Positions 1 to 6,046 of a DNA stretch of 7,115 nt are shown here, one piece after another. Positions within the stretch are counted from its first letter, which is position 1, and each line of letters starts with the position of its first letter. The stretch spans positions 1 through 7,115 of the forward strand of contig USKH01000057.1 in assembly GCA_900555125.1 (NCBI GenBank). The letters run 5' to 3'. The position numbers and the translations under genes are program-made. This stretch comes from an uncultured Clostridium sp. Its GTDB lineage: Bacteria > Bacillota > Clostridia > Christensenellales > Pumilibacteraceae. A model generated the notes under the pieces. It was not told the origin of the DNA and searched no databases. It saw only the letters and a program-made list of their open reading frames with translations.

Positions 1-1161
1 CCGGACGGCGGCGACGGCGGCAAGGGCGGAGACATAGTATTTGTCGTCGACCCTAATATGAGTTCGCTTGCCGACTTCCGTTTCGCAAAGCTTTATAAAG
101 CCGAGGACGGCGGTAACGGTTCGGGTAAATTCTGCCACGGTAAGTGCGCGCCCGATCTTATCATAAAAGTTCCGCGCGGGACGGTTATACGCGACGAGGA
201 AACGGGCGGAGTCATCGCCGATATGTTCGACGAAAACGCACGCGTCGTGGCTCTTCGCGGCGGAATAGGCGGCAAAGGCAACGCAAGATTCAAGTCTTCG
301 CGCCGTCAGGCTCCCGGATTTTCGCAAAGCGGCAAAAAAACCGAGAAAAAGTGCGTTCTTCTCGAACTTAAAACCATAGCGGACGTCGGACTTGTCGGCT
401 ATCCCAACGTGGGCAAAAGTACGCTTCTGTCGGTTATTTCGTCCGCACGCCCCAAAATTGCCAACTATCACTTCACAACGCTTTCGCCTAATCTGGGGGT
501 AGTGTCGTATTACGACCACAGTTTCGTAGTTGCCGACATTCCCGGGCTTATAGACGGAGCAAGCGAAGGAGCAGGGCTTGGACACGACTTTTTGCGCCAT
601 ATCGAACGCACGCGCCTTATTGTCCACGTCGTCGATATAAGCGGTAGCGAAGGAAGAGATCCCGCCGACGATTATTTCAAGATAAATTCCGAGCTTAAAG
701 GTTATTCGGAAAAGCTTGGTGAACTTCCGCAGATAGTCGCGCTGAGCAAAGCCGATATGGCAACCGACGAGCAGATAGCCGATTTTGAAAAGAAAACGGG
801 AGTAAAAGGTATTCCGATCTGCTCGATAATAGGCGAAAACGTGGAGCTTCTGATAAAAACCATCTACGAAAAACTCTGCACTCTGCCGCCGGTAAGCCCG
901 CTGGAATTCGAGCCATTCGAGTACGAGGACAAGTCAACCCGCGACTTCTACATTATGCGCGACGACGACGGAGCTTTTGAAATTTGCGGCGGACTTATGG
1001 AAGAACTGGCAAGAAACGTCGTCATCGACAACTACGACAGTTTCAAATATTTCCAGAAACAGCTTAAGGACCGCGGCGTAATAAAAGCACTTAAAAAGGC
1101 GGGAGTAAAAGACGGCGACCTTATCCGCATAATGGATATCGAATTCGACTACGTTGAATAA
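1..1161 (+). CDS. obgE: Obg-family GTPase ObgE/CgtA, 5'-truncated by window edge
   Basis: Ribosome-associated GTPase that acts in 50S subunit assembly and stringent/stress control. The frame is open from base 1. It begins inside the glycine-rich Obg fold (PDGGDGGKGGD, then VPRGTVIRDEETG), so the ATG at 58 is internal and the real start should lie roughly 35 codons upstream. The G domain follows: G1 GYPNVGKST (397-423), G2 region FTTLSPNLG, G3 DIPG (535-546) within IPGLIDGASEGAGLGHDFL, and G4 SKAD (745-756). The last ~80 residues match the Obg C-terminal (OCT) domain, with GGLMEELARNV, YFQKQLKDRGVIKALKKAG and a DLIRIMDIEFDY ending. 386 residues are visible, which fits a full length near 420. 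G4 has Ser where Obg proteins nearly always have Asn (NKxD). The stop overlaps the next gene by 8 bases. Identification is very secure. Confidence 0.97.
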   Translation, partial: PDGGDGGKGGDIVFVVDPNMSSLADFRFAKLYKAEDGGNGSGKFCHGKCAPDLIIKVPRGTVIRDEETGGVIADMFDENARVVALRGGIGGKGNARFKSSRRQAPGFSQSGKKTEKKCVLLELKTIADVGLVGYPNVGKSTLLSVISSARPKIANYHFTTLSPNLGVVSYYDHSFVVADIPGLIDGASEGAGLGHDFLRHIERTRLIVHVVDISGSEGRDPADDYFKINSELKGYSEKLGELPQIVALSKADMATDEQIADFEKKTGVKGIPICSIIGENVELLIKTIYEKLCTLPPVSPLEFEPFEYEDKSTRDFYIMRDDDGAFEICGGLMEELARNVVIDNYDSFKYFQKQLKDRGVIKALKKAGVKDGDLIRIMDIEFDYVE

Positions 1162-2323
1162 TTCGCCGAAAAAAAACGCAACGGCGCTGTTCGGCGGCAG
1201 TTTCAATCCGCCCACGCTTGCGCATTTAAGCGTTATAAAAGGATTGTCCGAGCGGTTTGAAAAAGTAATAGTCATGCCGACGAAAATTTCGCCCTTCAAA
1301 ATAGGCGCGGACAAAATCTGCGACGATGACAGGCTTTCTCTTCTCCGTGAATGTTGCAGACCTATGCAACACGTCGAGGTGTCCGATTTCGAGCTGAAAA
1401 AAGAAGGAGTAAGCTACACGTGTTTTACTGTCGACGAGCTGAAAAAAACGCACGAAAATCTCTTTCTCGTCATGGGAACGGATAACATAGAAGGGCTTCG
1501 CGGATGGAAGAACATCGATAAAATACTTGATAAATGTATCGTTTATTTGGTTCCGCGCCCCGGTTTTCCGATAACCGAAAGCGACAAAAAAGAGCTTTTG
1601 ACTCTTAATTGCCGCTACGAAACAGCCGATTTTATCGGAGCGGACGGCTCGTCCACGCTGGTGCCGGTGGCAAACGCATTCGGAAAACTGCGCGAAGTCG
1701 TGCCGGAAAAGGTTGCCGAGTATATAGAAAGTAAAAAGTTATACAAGCAGTATTTTTTCGTTCGCGATCTGTACGAAAAATACAACGTTAAAAAGTCGCG
1801 TGTCGAACACACTTACGGAGTGGTAAAAGCGGCGATAATTCTTGCCGGAATTTACGGAGCGGACGTAAAAAAGGCAATACTTGCAAGCCTTCTGCACGAT
1901 TGCGGCAAGTACGTAACCGTGAGGGAGCTGGAACAAAAAGGTTTTTGCTTCGACGATGAGGCAAAAAGTGCATTGCCGCCCGTCGAGCACTGTTACACAA
2001 GCGAGGCTATAGCGCGCTGCGATCTTAAAATAAACGACGAAGAGGTTTTGCGGGCAATCAGGCTGCACACCACGGGCGACGAAAACATGTCAACGCTTGA
2101 AAAAATAGTTTTTTGCGCCGATTACATCGAAGAAGGCAGAACGACTCCGGGTGTAGAGCAGATAAGAAAGAAAATTCTTTTCGACCTCGACGGAGCCATG
2201 CTGGACATACTAGGAGCCACTATAAATTACTTGAAAAACAAAAATGCCGAAATCGACAAGCGCACGCTGGCTTGCCGCGATCGGCTTGAAAAAAACGATA
2301 AAAAAGGAGAATTAAAGTGTTAA
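1154..2323 (+). CDS. nadD: NadD-YqeK two-domain protein: nicotinate-nucleotide adenylyltransferase fused to HD-domain phosphohydrolase
   Basis: Predicted bifunctional cytosolic enzyme of 389 residues. Residues ~9-200 are a NadD-type nucleotidyltransferase (NaMN + ATP to deamido-NAD): GGSFNPPTLAH at 14-24, MGTDNIEGLRGWKN at 107-120, VPRPGF at 133-138, and a VVPEKVAEYI ending typical of NadD. Residues ~205-380 are a YqeK-type HD domain, a family known for hydrolysing Ap4A symmetrically. Its metal ligands are visible: H219 (RVEH), H248-D249 (LLHD), H279 (VEH), H305 and D323 (FCADYIEEGR). In Bacillus these are separate adjacent genes; here they form one continuous frame. The start is TTG at 1154, inside the end of obgE. 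A stop at 1130-1132 in the same frame and the absence of ATG before the GGSF motif leave no better start, and the SD is weak. Two NadD motifs are divergent: TLAH replaces HxGH, and SSTLVP replaces SSTxIR. NadD activity is therefore likely but less certain than family membership. Confidence 0.93.
   Translation: MNNSPKKNATALFGGSFNPPTLAHLSVIKGLSERFEKVIVMPTKISPFKIGADKICDDDRLSLLRECCRPMQHVEVSDFELKKEGVSYTCFTVDELKKTHENLFLVMGTDNIEGLRGWKNIDKILDKCIVYLVPRPGFPITESDKKELLTLNCRYETADFIGADGSSTLVPVANAFGKLREVVPEKVAEYIESKKLYKQYFFVRDLYEKYNVKKSRVEHTYGVVKAAIILAGIYGADVKKAILASLLHDCGKYVTVRELEQKGFCFDDEAKSALPPVEHCYTSEAIARCDLKINDEEVLRAIRLHTTGDENMSTLEKIVFCADYIEEGRTTPGVEQIRKKILFDLDGAMLDILGATINYLKNKNAEIDKRTLACRDRLEKNDKKGELKC
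2304..2309 (+). promoter_or_regulatory. Ribosome binding site for rsfS (supports GTG start)
   Basis: AAGGAG lies 7 bases before a GTG at 2317, inside the end of the nadD-yqeK gene. There is no in-frame ATG near the beginning of the RsfS frame, so this SD decides for the GTG start. Confidence 0.75.
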
Positions 2324-2703
2324 TAACAACCGAATGGCTTGACGAACTTGATTTGAACGATACTACCGTACTGGCGACTGCCGCAGCACGTCTTCTCGAC
2401 GCAAGAAAAGGCAAGGACGTAACGATAGTGGACGTGAGAGGTAAAACAGTGGTAGCCGACTATTTCGTGCTTGTAAGTGCGACTTCGACCACCGCCGTGC
2501 GCGCGCTCACCGACTACGTTTGCGAAGAATTGGAAAAACGCGGCGTGAAAATTACTCATCGCGATATAGACCCCAAATGGGCAGCTGTCGACCTCGGCGG
2601 AGTAATAATGCACGTTTTTTACGATGAACTCAGAGAGTTTTACTCCATCGAAAGATTGTGGTCGGACGGAACCAACGTAAGCGTATTTAAGGACGTCGAT
2701 TGA
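2317..2703 (+). CDS. rsfS: Ribosomal silencing factor RsfS (Iojap/YqeL family)
   Basis: Binds ribosomal protein uL14 on the 50S subunit and blocks joining with 30S, lowering translation in starvation. The 128-residue product carries the family pattern: LLDARKGKDVTIVDVRGK (26-43), VADYFVLVSATS (46-57), RDIDPKWAAVDLGGVIMHVF (82-101) and REFYSIERLWSD (106-117). The usual HxEG before the W is HRDID here, a mild variation. The N-terminus is some 15-20 residues longer than in the shortest homologues. The GTG start overlaps the previous gene by 7 bases, suggesting translational coupling with NadD-YqeK, the same order as yqeK-yqeL (rsfS) in Bacillus. The stop TGA shares its A with the ATG of the following gene. 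Confidence 0.95.
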   Translation: MLITTEWLDELDLNDTTVLATAAARLLDARKGKDVTIVDVRGKTVVADYFVLVSATSTTAVRALTDYVCEELEKRGVKITHRDIDPKWAAVDLGGVIMHVFYDELREFYSIERLWSDGTNVSVFKDVD

Positions 2704-3614
2704 TGGAAATCGGAATAAACGCGTTTTTGCAGCAATTTTCCAATCCTTTTCTCGATAAGCTTGCGCTTGCGATAACGGCACTCGGTGACGAAATGTTTTT
2801 TATTCTGGTTGCCGTGGCAATTTTCTGGTGCGTCGATAAAAAATTCGGCTTCCGGATTATAAACGTTTACCTGATCAGTGCCGCGACAATGGCGGGAATG
2901 AAGCAGATTTTCCGTCGTCCGCGCCCATTTGAAACAGGAGAAGTAAAGTCGATAGGCGCAAAAAGCAGCGGTTATTCTTTCCCCAGCGGACACTCGCACT
3001 CGGCGGCAAGCCTGACAACTCAATCCGCGCTTAAATCCCGTAAATCATGGGTTATAATTGCGGGCGCGCTATTTACCGCACTTGTAATGTTGTCGCGAGT
3101 CTATCTCGGTCAGCACTATTTAAGCGACGTGCTTGCAGGTTGCTCACTAGGAATAATACTGGGAATAACGCTTACCTTTCTGTACGGTTTTATCGAAAAA
3201 TACGACGATAAAATATGTCTTGTAATTTCGCCGCTGTGCCTTGTCATCGCGATAATTCTTGCGGCTTTGAAAGTCGAAAGCGGACAGGTGTACGACGTTC
3301 TGGGCGGGTACGGAGCGGCAACGCTTGCCTACACGCTCGAAAAGAGTTACGTTCGCCTCAACGTCAGATGCGAGTGGTGGAAACAGATTATAAAAATAAT
3401 GGTCGGTGCCGTCATCGTGCTTGCCGTAAAGGAAGGGTTGAAATATCTGCTTATTGCGGTAAACTTTACTCATCCGCTTGCGTATTCGTTTTTCAGATAC
3501 GCGCTTGTGGCGTTTTCCGCGCTGCTGATTGCTCCGTTTGTTTTCAAAAAATGCGGATTGAACGGCAAAGACGAAAATATGCGATTTGCGCAAAAACAAC
3601 CGCTTGCAAAATAA
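2703..3614 (+). CDS. PAP2-superfamily membrane phosphatase
   Basis: Integral membrane lipid-phosphate or phosphoryl phosphatase of 303 residues. All three PAP2 signature blocks are intact: KxxxxxxRP as K67...R74-P75 (KQIFRRPRP), PSGH at 94-97 (FPSGHSHSA) and SRxxxxxHxxxD as S131-R132...H138...D142 (SRVYLGQHYLSD). The catalytic His pair and Arg residues are therefore present. About seven hydrophobic segments are visible, near 31-44, 52-65, 116-130, 143-162, 171-189, 232-252 and 262-281. The region after residue 165 extends beyond the minimal PAP2 core with additional membrane helices of unknown role. The ATG at 2703 overlaps the rsfS stop (TGATG). An in-frame TTG one codon earlier is possible but less attractive; AAGGA at 2689-2693 serves either. 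Substrate cannot be read from sequence: undecaprenyl pyrophosphate, phosphatidate or phosphatidylglycerophosphate are all options for the family. Confidence 0.92.
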   Translation: MEIGINAFLQQFSNPFLDKLALAITALGDEMFFILVAVAIFWCVDKKFGFRIINVYLISAATMAGMKQIFRRPRPFETGEVKSIGAKSSGYSFPSGHSHSAASLTTQSALKSRKSWVIIAGALFTALVMLSRVYLGQHYLSDVLAGCSLGIILGITLTFLYGFIEKYDDKICLVISPLCLVIAIILAALKVESGQVYDVLGGYGAATLAYTLEKSYVRLNVRCEWWKQIIKIMVGAVIVLAVKEGLKYLLIAVNFTHPLAYSFFRYALVAFSALLIAPFVFKKCGLNGKDENMRFAQKQPLAK

Positions 3615-3666
3615 AAAGAGGTATGTCCGGCGGGAAAATGATGAAATAACCTATCGGAGATCTATA
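3615..3666 (+). other. Longest intergenic gap (52 bases), no clear regulatory element
   Basis: This is the only gap over about 12 bases in the window. It contains a plausible SD (GGAG, 3656-3659) for the next gene and an 8-codon open frame (3623-3649). I see no terminator hairpin, no convincing promoter and no room for an FMN riboswitch, so the downstream genes are probably transcribed from upstream. Confidence 0.6.
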
Positions 3667-4293
3667 ATGAAAATACTTACCAAAAAAAGAAAAATCACCA
3701 AGTATATCGTAATGACCGCGGTGTTTGTCGCGCTCGGATATATACTCAGTTTTCTCGAAATACCCATGCCTGCGCCCATCACGTTTTTAAAGCTCGACTT
3801 TTCAAACGTCATGACAATGCTGTGCGGCTTCACGCTCGGACCTGTCGCCATGGTCGTGTGCGAAGGATTAAAGCAGCTATTGTGGTTTTTTACGCATACG
3901 ACAACCGGCGGCGTAGGAGAAATAGGCAACTTTATAATGACCGTGTCGTACGCGATTATTCCGTCAATTATGTACAGGTTCAAAAAGGGCAGAAAAAACG
4001 TCGTGCAGTGGTTGTGCGTAGGTTGTCTTATGCAGGTTGTATCTGCGCTTATAGTAAACCGTTTTATCACGTTTCCGCTTTATATGGGCGAGGGCGCAGC
4101 GGCGGTATTCAACAGTGTTTTGCCGTATATGATAGTTTTCAATATCGGAAAAGCGCTGCTGGTAAGTGCAATCACGTTCTTTTTGTACAAGAGTTTGTCG
4201 CGTTCGCTTAAATATATTTTCGGTACCGAAGAGAGCGAAATTACCGAAGAGAATGTAATTTCCGAAGAGGAACAAGGAGAAAACATTGACTGA
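3667..4293 (+). CDS. ECF transporter S component, RibU-like (riboflavin uptake)
   Basis: Substrate-binding membrane subunit of an energy-coupling factor importer; it works with a shared EcfA/A'/T module encoded elsewhere. The 208-residue product has about six hydrophobic segments. It shows the RibU-type pattern: FLKLDFSN (40-47, compare FLKIDFSD), GFTLGPVAMVVCEGLKQL (54-71), a GGVGEIGNFI loop (81-90), an IVNRFITFPLY segment (129-139) and FNIGKALLVSAITFFLYKSL (158-177). Riboflavin is therefore the favoured substrate by family resemblance, but S components diverge and another vitamin cannot be excluded. The start is ATG 3667 with GGAG 7 bases upstream. The frame is open further back to 3586, but that part overlaps the PAP2 gene and is not protein-like. 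The last ~20 residues form an unusually acidic tail (EESEITEENVISEEE). The stop overlaps the tsaE start by 8 bases. Confidence 0.87.
   Translation: MKILTKKRKITKYIVMTAVFVALGYILSFLEIPMPAPITFLKLDFSNVMTMLCGFTLGPVAMVVCEGLKQLLWFFTHTTTGGVGEIGNFIMTVSYAIIPSIMYRFKKGRKNVVQWLCVGCLMQVVSALIVNRFITFPLYMGEGAAAVFNSVLPYMIVFNIGKALLVSAITFFLYKSLSRSLKYIFGTEESEITEENVISEEEQGENID
4274..4279 (+). promoter_or_regulatory. Ribosome binding site for tsaE (supports TTG start)
   Basis: AAGGAG lies 6 bases before the TTG at 4286, within the last codons of the RibU-like gene. The next in-frame ATG falls well inside the protein, so this SD supports the TTG start. Confidence 0.7.
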
Positions 4294-4706
4294 AAAAATA
4301 AGTCACAGCGAAAAAGAAACTTTCGATTTCGCTTTCGATATGGCAAAAAAAGCGTACGGCGGCGAAGTTATTACGCTTTCGGGCGAGCTCGGAGCGGGTA
4401 AAACCGTGTTTTCCAAGGGCTTTGCCGCGGGACTGGGAATAAAAGAAGAGATCACAAGCCCCACGTTTACGATAATGAACGAGTACAAGGGCGAAAAGTT
4501 TACTCTTTGCCATGTCGACGCTTATAGGCTTTCAAGCGGAGAAGAGGCGTACGCCGCAGGACTGTGCGATTATATAGGCGCGGAAAACTGCGTGTGCCTT
4601 ATCGAGTGGGCGGAAAATATCATGTCCGTTCTGCCCGAAAACGCTCCGACGGCAAATCGAAATAAAATATGTGGACGAAAACACAAGGGAGATTGTAGTT
4701 TTATGA
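4286..4706 (+). CDS. tsaE: TsaE, P-loop ATPase of t6A37 synthesis; reading frame broken near its 3' end
   Basis: Partner of TsaD/TsaB in making threonylcarbamoyladenosine at tRNA position 37. The 122 residues up to about 4651 are typical: Walker A GELGAGKT (33-40), SPTFTIMNEY (58-67), HVDAYRL (76-82) and LIEWAE (105-110). In the starting frame, sequence after LPENAPT (ending 4651) turns into unrelated residues (ANRNKICGRKHKGD) and runs on into yhbY. Shifting by +1, from 4653, gives QIEIKYVDENTREIVVL and a TGA at 4704-4706. This is the normal TsaE ending, and the total of about 139 residues is close to family size. One extra base (for example one G of the GG at 4651-4652) or two missing bases near 4643-4655 explains this. 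The given coordinates are the restored gene; as written, the frame continues to 4999. Either the gene carries a frameshift or the sequence has an indel error. Confidence 0.88.
4643..4655 (+). other. Frameshift point in tsaE (+1 needed to restore the frame)
   Basis: Upstream of this point TsaE homology is in the frame of 4286. Downstream it is in the frame of 4653. The site GCTCCGACGGCAA has no long homopolymer and no recognisable slippery heptamer or prfB-like element, so an indel is favoured over programmed frameshifting. Confidence 0.8.
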
Positions 4707-4999
4707 ATATGACAAGCAAACAACGCGCCAATCTGCGAGGCATGGCAAGCACCATAGAGCCTATTTTTCAGATAGGAAAAGGCGGAGTGTCCGACGCGCT
4801 TCTGGAAGGACTGGACGCCGCGCTCGAAAAACGCGAACTCATCAAAATAACCGTTCTGCGCAACTGCGACAAAAAAGCCAAGGAGCTTATAGGCGAAATT
4901 GCCGAACAATTATCGGCTGAGCCCGTAACCGCGGTGGGCAGCAAAATCGTGCTGTACAGAAAAAGCAAAAACGATAAAATTCAGCACATCGAGTTTTAA
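4703..4999 (+). CDS. yhbY: YhbY-family CRM-domain RNA-binding protein (50S assembly)
   Basis: Small RNA-binding protein associated with pre-50S particles. The product from ATG 4703 is 98 residues, the usual size for E. coli YhbY and Bacillus YqeI. It opens with the family start TSKQRANLRGMA (4-15), then the CRM loop IGKGGVSDALLEGL (24-37, GxxG at 25-28), ELIKITVLRNC (45-55) and VGSKIVLYRKSK (78-89). ATG 4703 overlaps the restored tsaE stop as ATGA, the classic coupled arrangement. AAGGGAG at 4685-4691 is a possible SD with rather long spacing, and ATG 4709 is an alternative start. In the sequence as written, this gene is in frame with and uninterrupted from tsaE (one 237-codon frame from 4286), which would be annotated as a fusion. 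I consider it a separate gene. Finding yhbY between tsaE and tsaB, rather than next to nadD, is unusual to my knowledge. Confidence 0.9.
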   Translation: MNMTSKQRANLRGMASTIEPIFQIGKGGVSDALLEGLDAALEKRELIKITVLRNCDKKAKELIGEIAEQLSAEPVTAVGSKIVLYRKSKNDKIQHIEF

Positions 5000-5001
5000 G
5001 T

Positions 5002-5613
5002 ATGAAATACGTGATGATAAACACTGCCGGCAAAACAACCGAAATTCTGGCTGTAAACGGCGACAAAGAGGAGTGGTTCTGCGACCCCGACGGCTTACAG
5101 GCGTCCAAAGCACTGCTGCCGGCAATCGACAAAATGCTTGGTGATTTGAATATGAAGCCGTCCGATTGCGACTTTTTTGCATGCGTTATCGGACCCGGAT
5201 CGTTTACCGGAATAAGAATAGGCGCGGTAACAGTAAAAACTCTGTGCTATGCGCTCGGAAAAAGAGCAAAAGCAGTTGTCTGCAACCGTATGCTTGCGGG
5301 TAATCGCGGCGGAAAAGTTCTGTCGGTAGTCTATGGCTGGGCGGACATGTACTACGTTGCCGAGTATGAAGACGGCAAGCAGCTTTTTGCTCCTGCAGCA
5401 ATGAAAAAAAGCGAAGTCGACGCGCTTATTTTGGAAAAAGCCGACAGTTTGCTGGTTACGGACGAGCGTTCGCACGCGGCATTCGGCGGAGAACTTGCAA
5501 ACGAGCGCGAATGCATGCGCCTTGCTGCCGAAACGGGCGAATATATCGACGGCGACAAGCTCGAACCGTTGTACGCAATGCTGTCACAGGCGGAGCGGGA
5601 ACTAAAAAAATGA
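5002..5613 (+). CDS. tsaB: TsaB, t6A37 threonylcarbamoylation complex scaffold subunit
   Basis: Catalytically inactive ASKHA-fold paralogue of TsaD; it dimerises with TsaD and is needed for t6A modification of ANN-decoding tRNAs. The signature GPGSFTGIRIG is at residues 64-74. The preceding QASKALLPAIDKML (33-46) corresponds to the HSExLLPxI block with the His replaced, and the C-terminal EPLYAMLSQAE matches the usual PLYLRxSxAE ending. Its 203 residues are somewhat shorter than typical (~220-240). The N-terminal strand reads VMINTAG where homologues have an Asp (xIDTS). The start is ATG 5002, two bases after the yhbY stop, with no strong SD, suggesting coupled translation. The tsaE/tsaB/rimI order is the usual one apart from the inserted yhbY. 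tsaD is not in this window. Confidence 0.93.
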   Translation: MKYVMINTAGKTTEILAVNGDKEEWFCDPDGLQASKALLPAIDKMLGDLNMKPSDCDFFACVIGPGSFTGIRIGAVTVKTLCYALGKRAKAVVCNRMLAGNRGGKVLSVVYGWADMYYVAEYEDGKQLFAPAAMKKSEVDALILEKADSLLVTDERSHAAFGGELANERECMRLAAETGEYIDGDKLEPLYAMLSQAERELKK

Positions 5614-6035
5614 TACGTGCGGCAAAAAAAAGCGATATTGCCGCAATAGCCGCCGCCGAGAAACGCTATATAGAGTGCGCCTGGACGGAGCGGCAGCTTC
5701 TTGACGCATTTGAAAGCGATATGTATTCTTTTTATATAGACGAAGAAAACGGCGTTTTGCGTGCGTACGGATTTATTCAGTGGATAGCGGACGAGGGTGA
5801 CGTGTGCAATATCGCAGTCGATACTGCTTTTCGTCACACGGGCAAGGCAACCGGCATATTAAAAGTTATGGAAGAAAAAGCGAAGGAACGAAACGTGACC
5901 CGCCTTTTCCTGGAAGTGAGCGAACTCAATTCCGCCGCCATAGCTTTGTACCTTAAAAACGGATTTCGCGAACTTTACAGGAGGGCAAATTACTACGGCA
6001 AAAACGCCGCGATAGTAATGGAAAAGACAATATAG
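5610..6035 (+). CDS. rimI: RimI-like GNAT N-acetyltransferase
   Basis: GNAT-fold acetyltransferase of the family that acetylates the N-terminus of ribosomal protein bS18; in many bacteria it is encoded beside tsaB. The product is 141 residues, close to the usual ~150. Acetyl-CoA binding motif A appears as IAVDTAFRHTGKATGIL (68-84), with the R/QxxGxA pattern at R75, G78 and A80. LEVSELNSAAIALYLKNGF (101-119) is the standard RimI motif B. RRANYYGKNAAIVME (124-138) matches the usual RxNYY...DAxxM end. The start ATG 5610 forms an ATGA overlap with the tsaB stop. The frame is open back to 5511, but that extension lies inside tsaB and has no GNAT resemblance. The bS18 substrate is inferred from family and context, and some RimI-like proteins have broader targets. 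Confidence 0.91.
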   Translation: MIRAAKKSDIAAIAAAEKRYIECAWTERQLLDAFESDMYSFYIDEENGVLRAYGFIQWIADEGDVCNIAVDTAFRHTGKATGILKVMEEKAKERNVTRLFLEVSELNSAAIALYLKNGFRELYRRANYYGKNAAIVMEKTI

Positions 6036-6046
6036 CCGGAGGAAAA

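Noticed and set aside
1..32. GGC-rich tandem pattern at the window start
   Set aside because: It is the coding sequence of the Obg glycine-rich motif, not an independent repeat.
58..60. ATG at 58 as the obgE start
   Set aside because: The frame is open back to base 1 and encodes the conserved glycine-rich Obg fold, so the gene continues upstream of the window.
2320..3023. Long open frames on the minus strand opposite rsfS and the PAP2 gene
   Set aside because: They mirror strongly supported plus-strand genes, show no recognisable domain and have no independent start signals.
3623..3649. 8-codon open frame (MSGGKMMK) in the 52-base gap
   Set aside because: Too short and with badly spaced SD-like sequence; nothing distinguishes it from chance.
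3586..3666. N-terminal extension of the RibU-like protein
   Set aside because: It overlaps the PAP2 gene, encodes a polar Arg/Asn-rich stretch, and the SD at 3656 supports ATG 3667.
3663..3668. Perfect TATAAT hexamer before the RibU-like gene
   Set aside because: It overlaps the ATG at 3667, so transcription would begin inside the gene, and the hexamer 17 bases upstream (GATGAA) is a poor -35.
4649..4655. Programmed +1 frameshifting in tsaE
   Set aside because: No slippery codon pair, in-frame stop at the shift point or stimulatory SD is visible, so an indel is simpler.
5511..5609. N-terminal extension of RimI
   Set aside because: It lies inside tsaB in another frame and has no GNAT resemblance; ATG 5610 with an ATGA overlap is the natural start.
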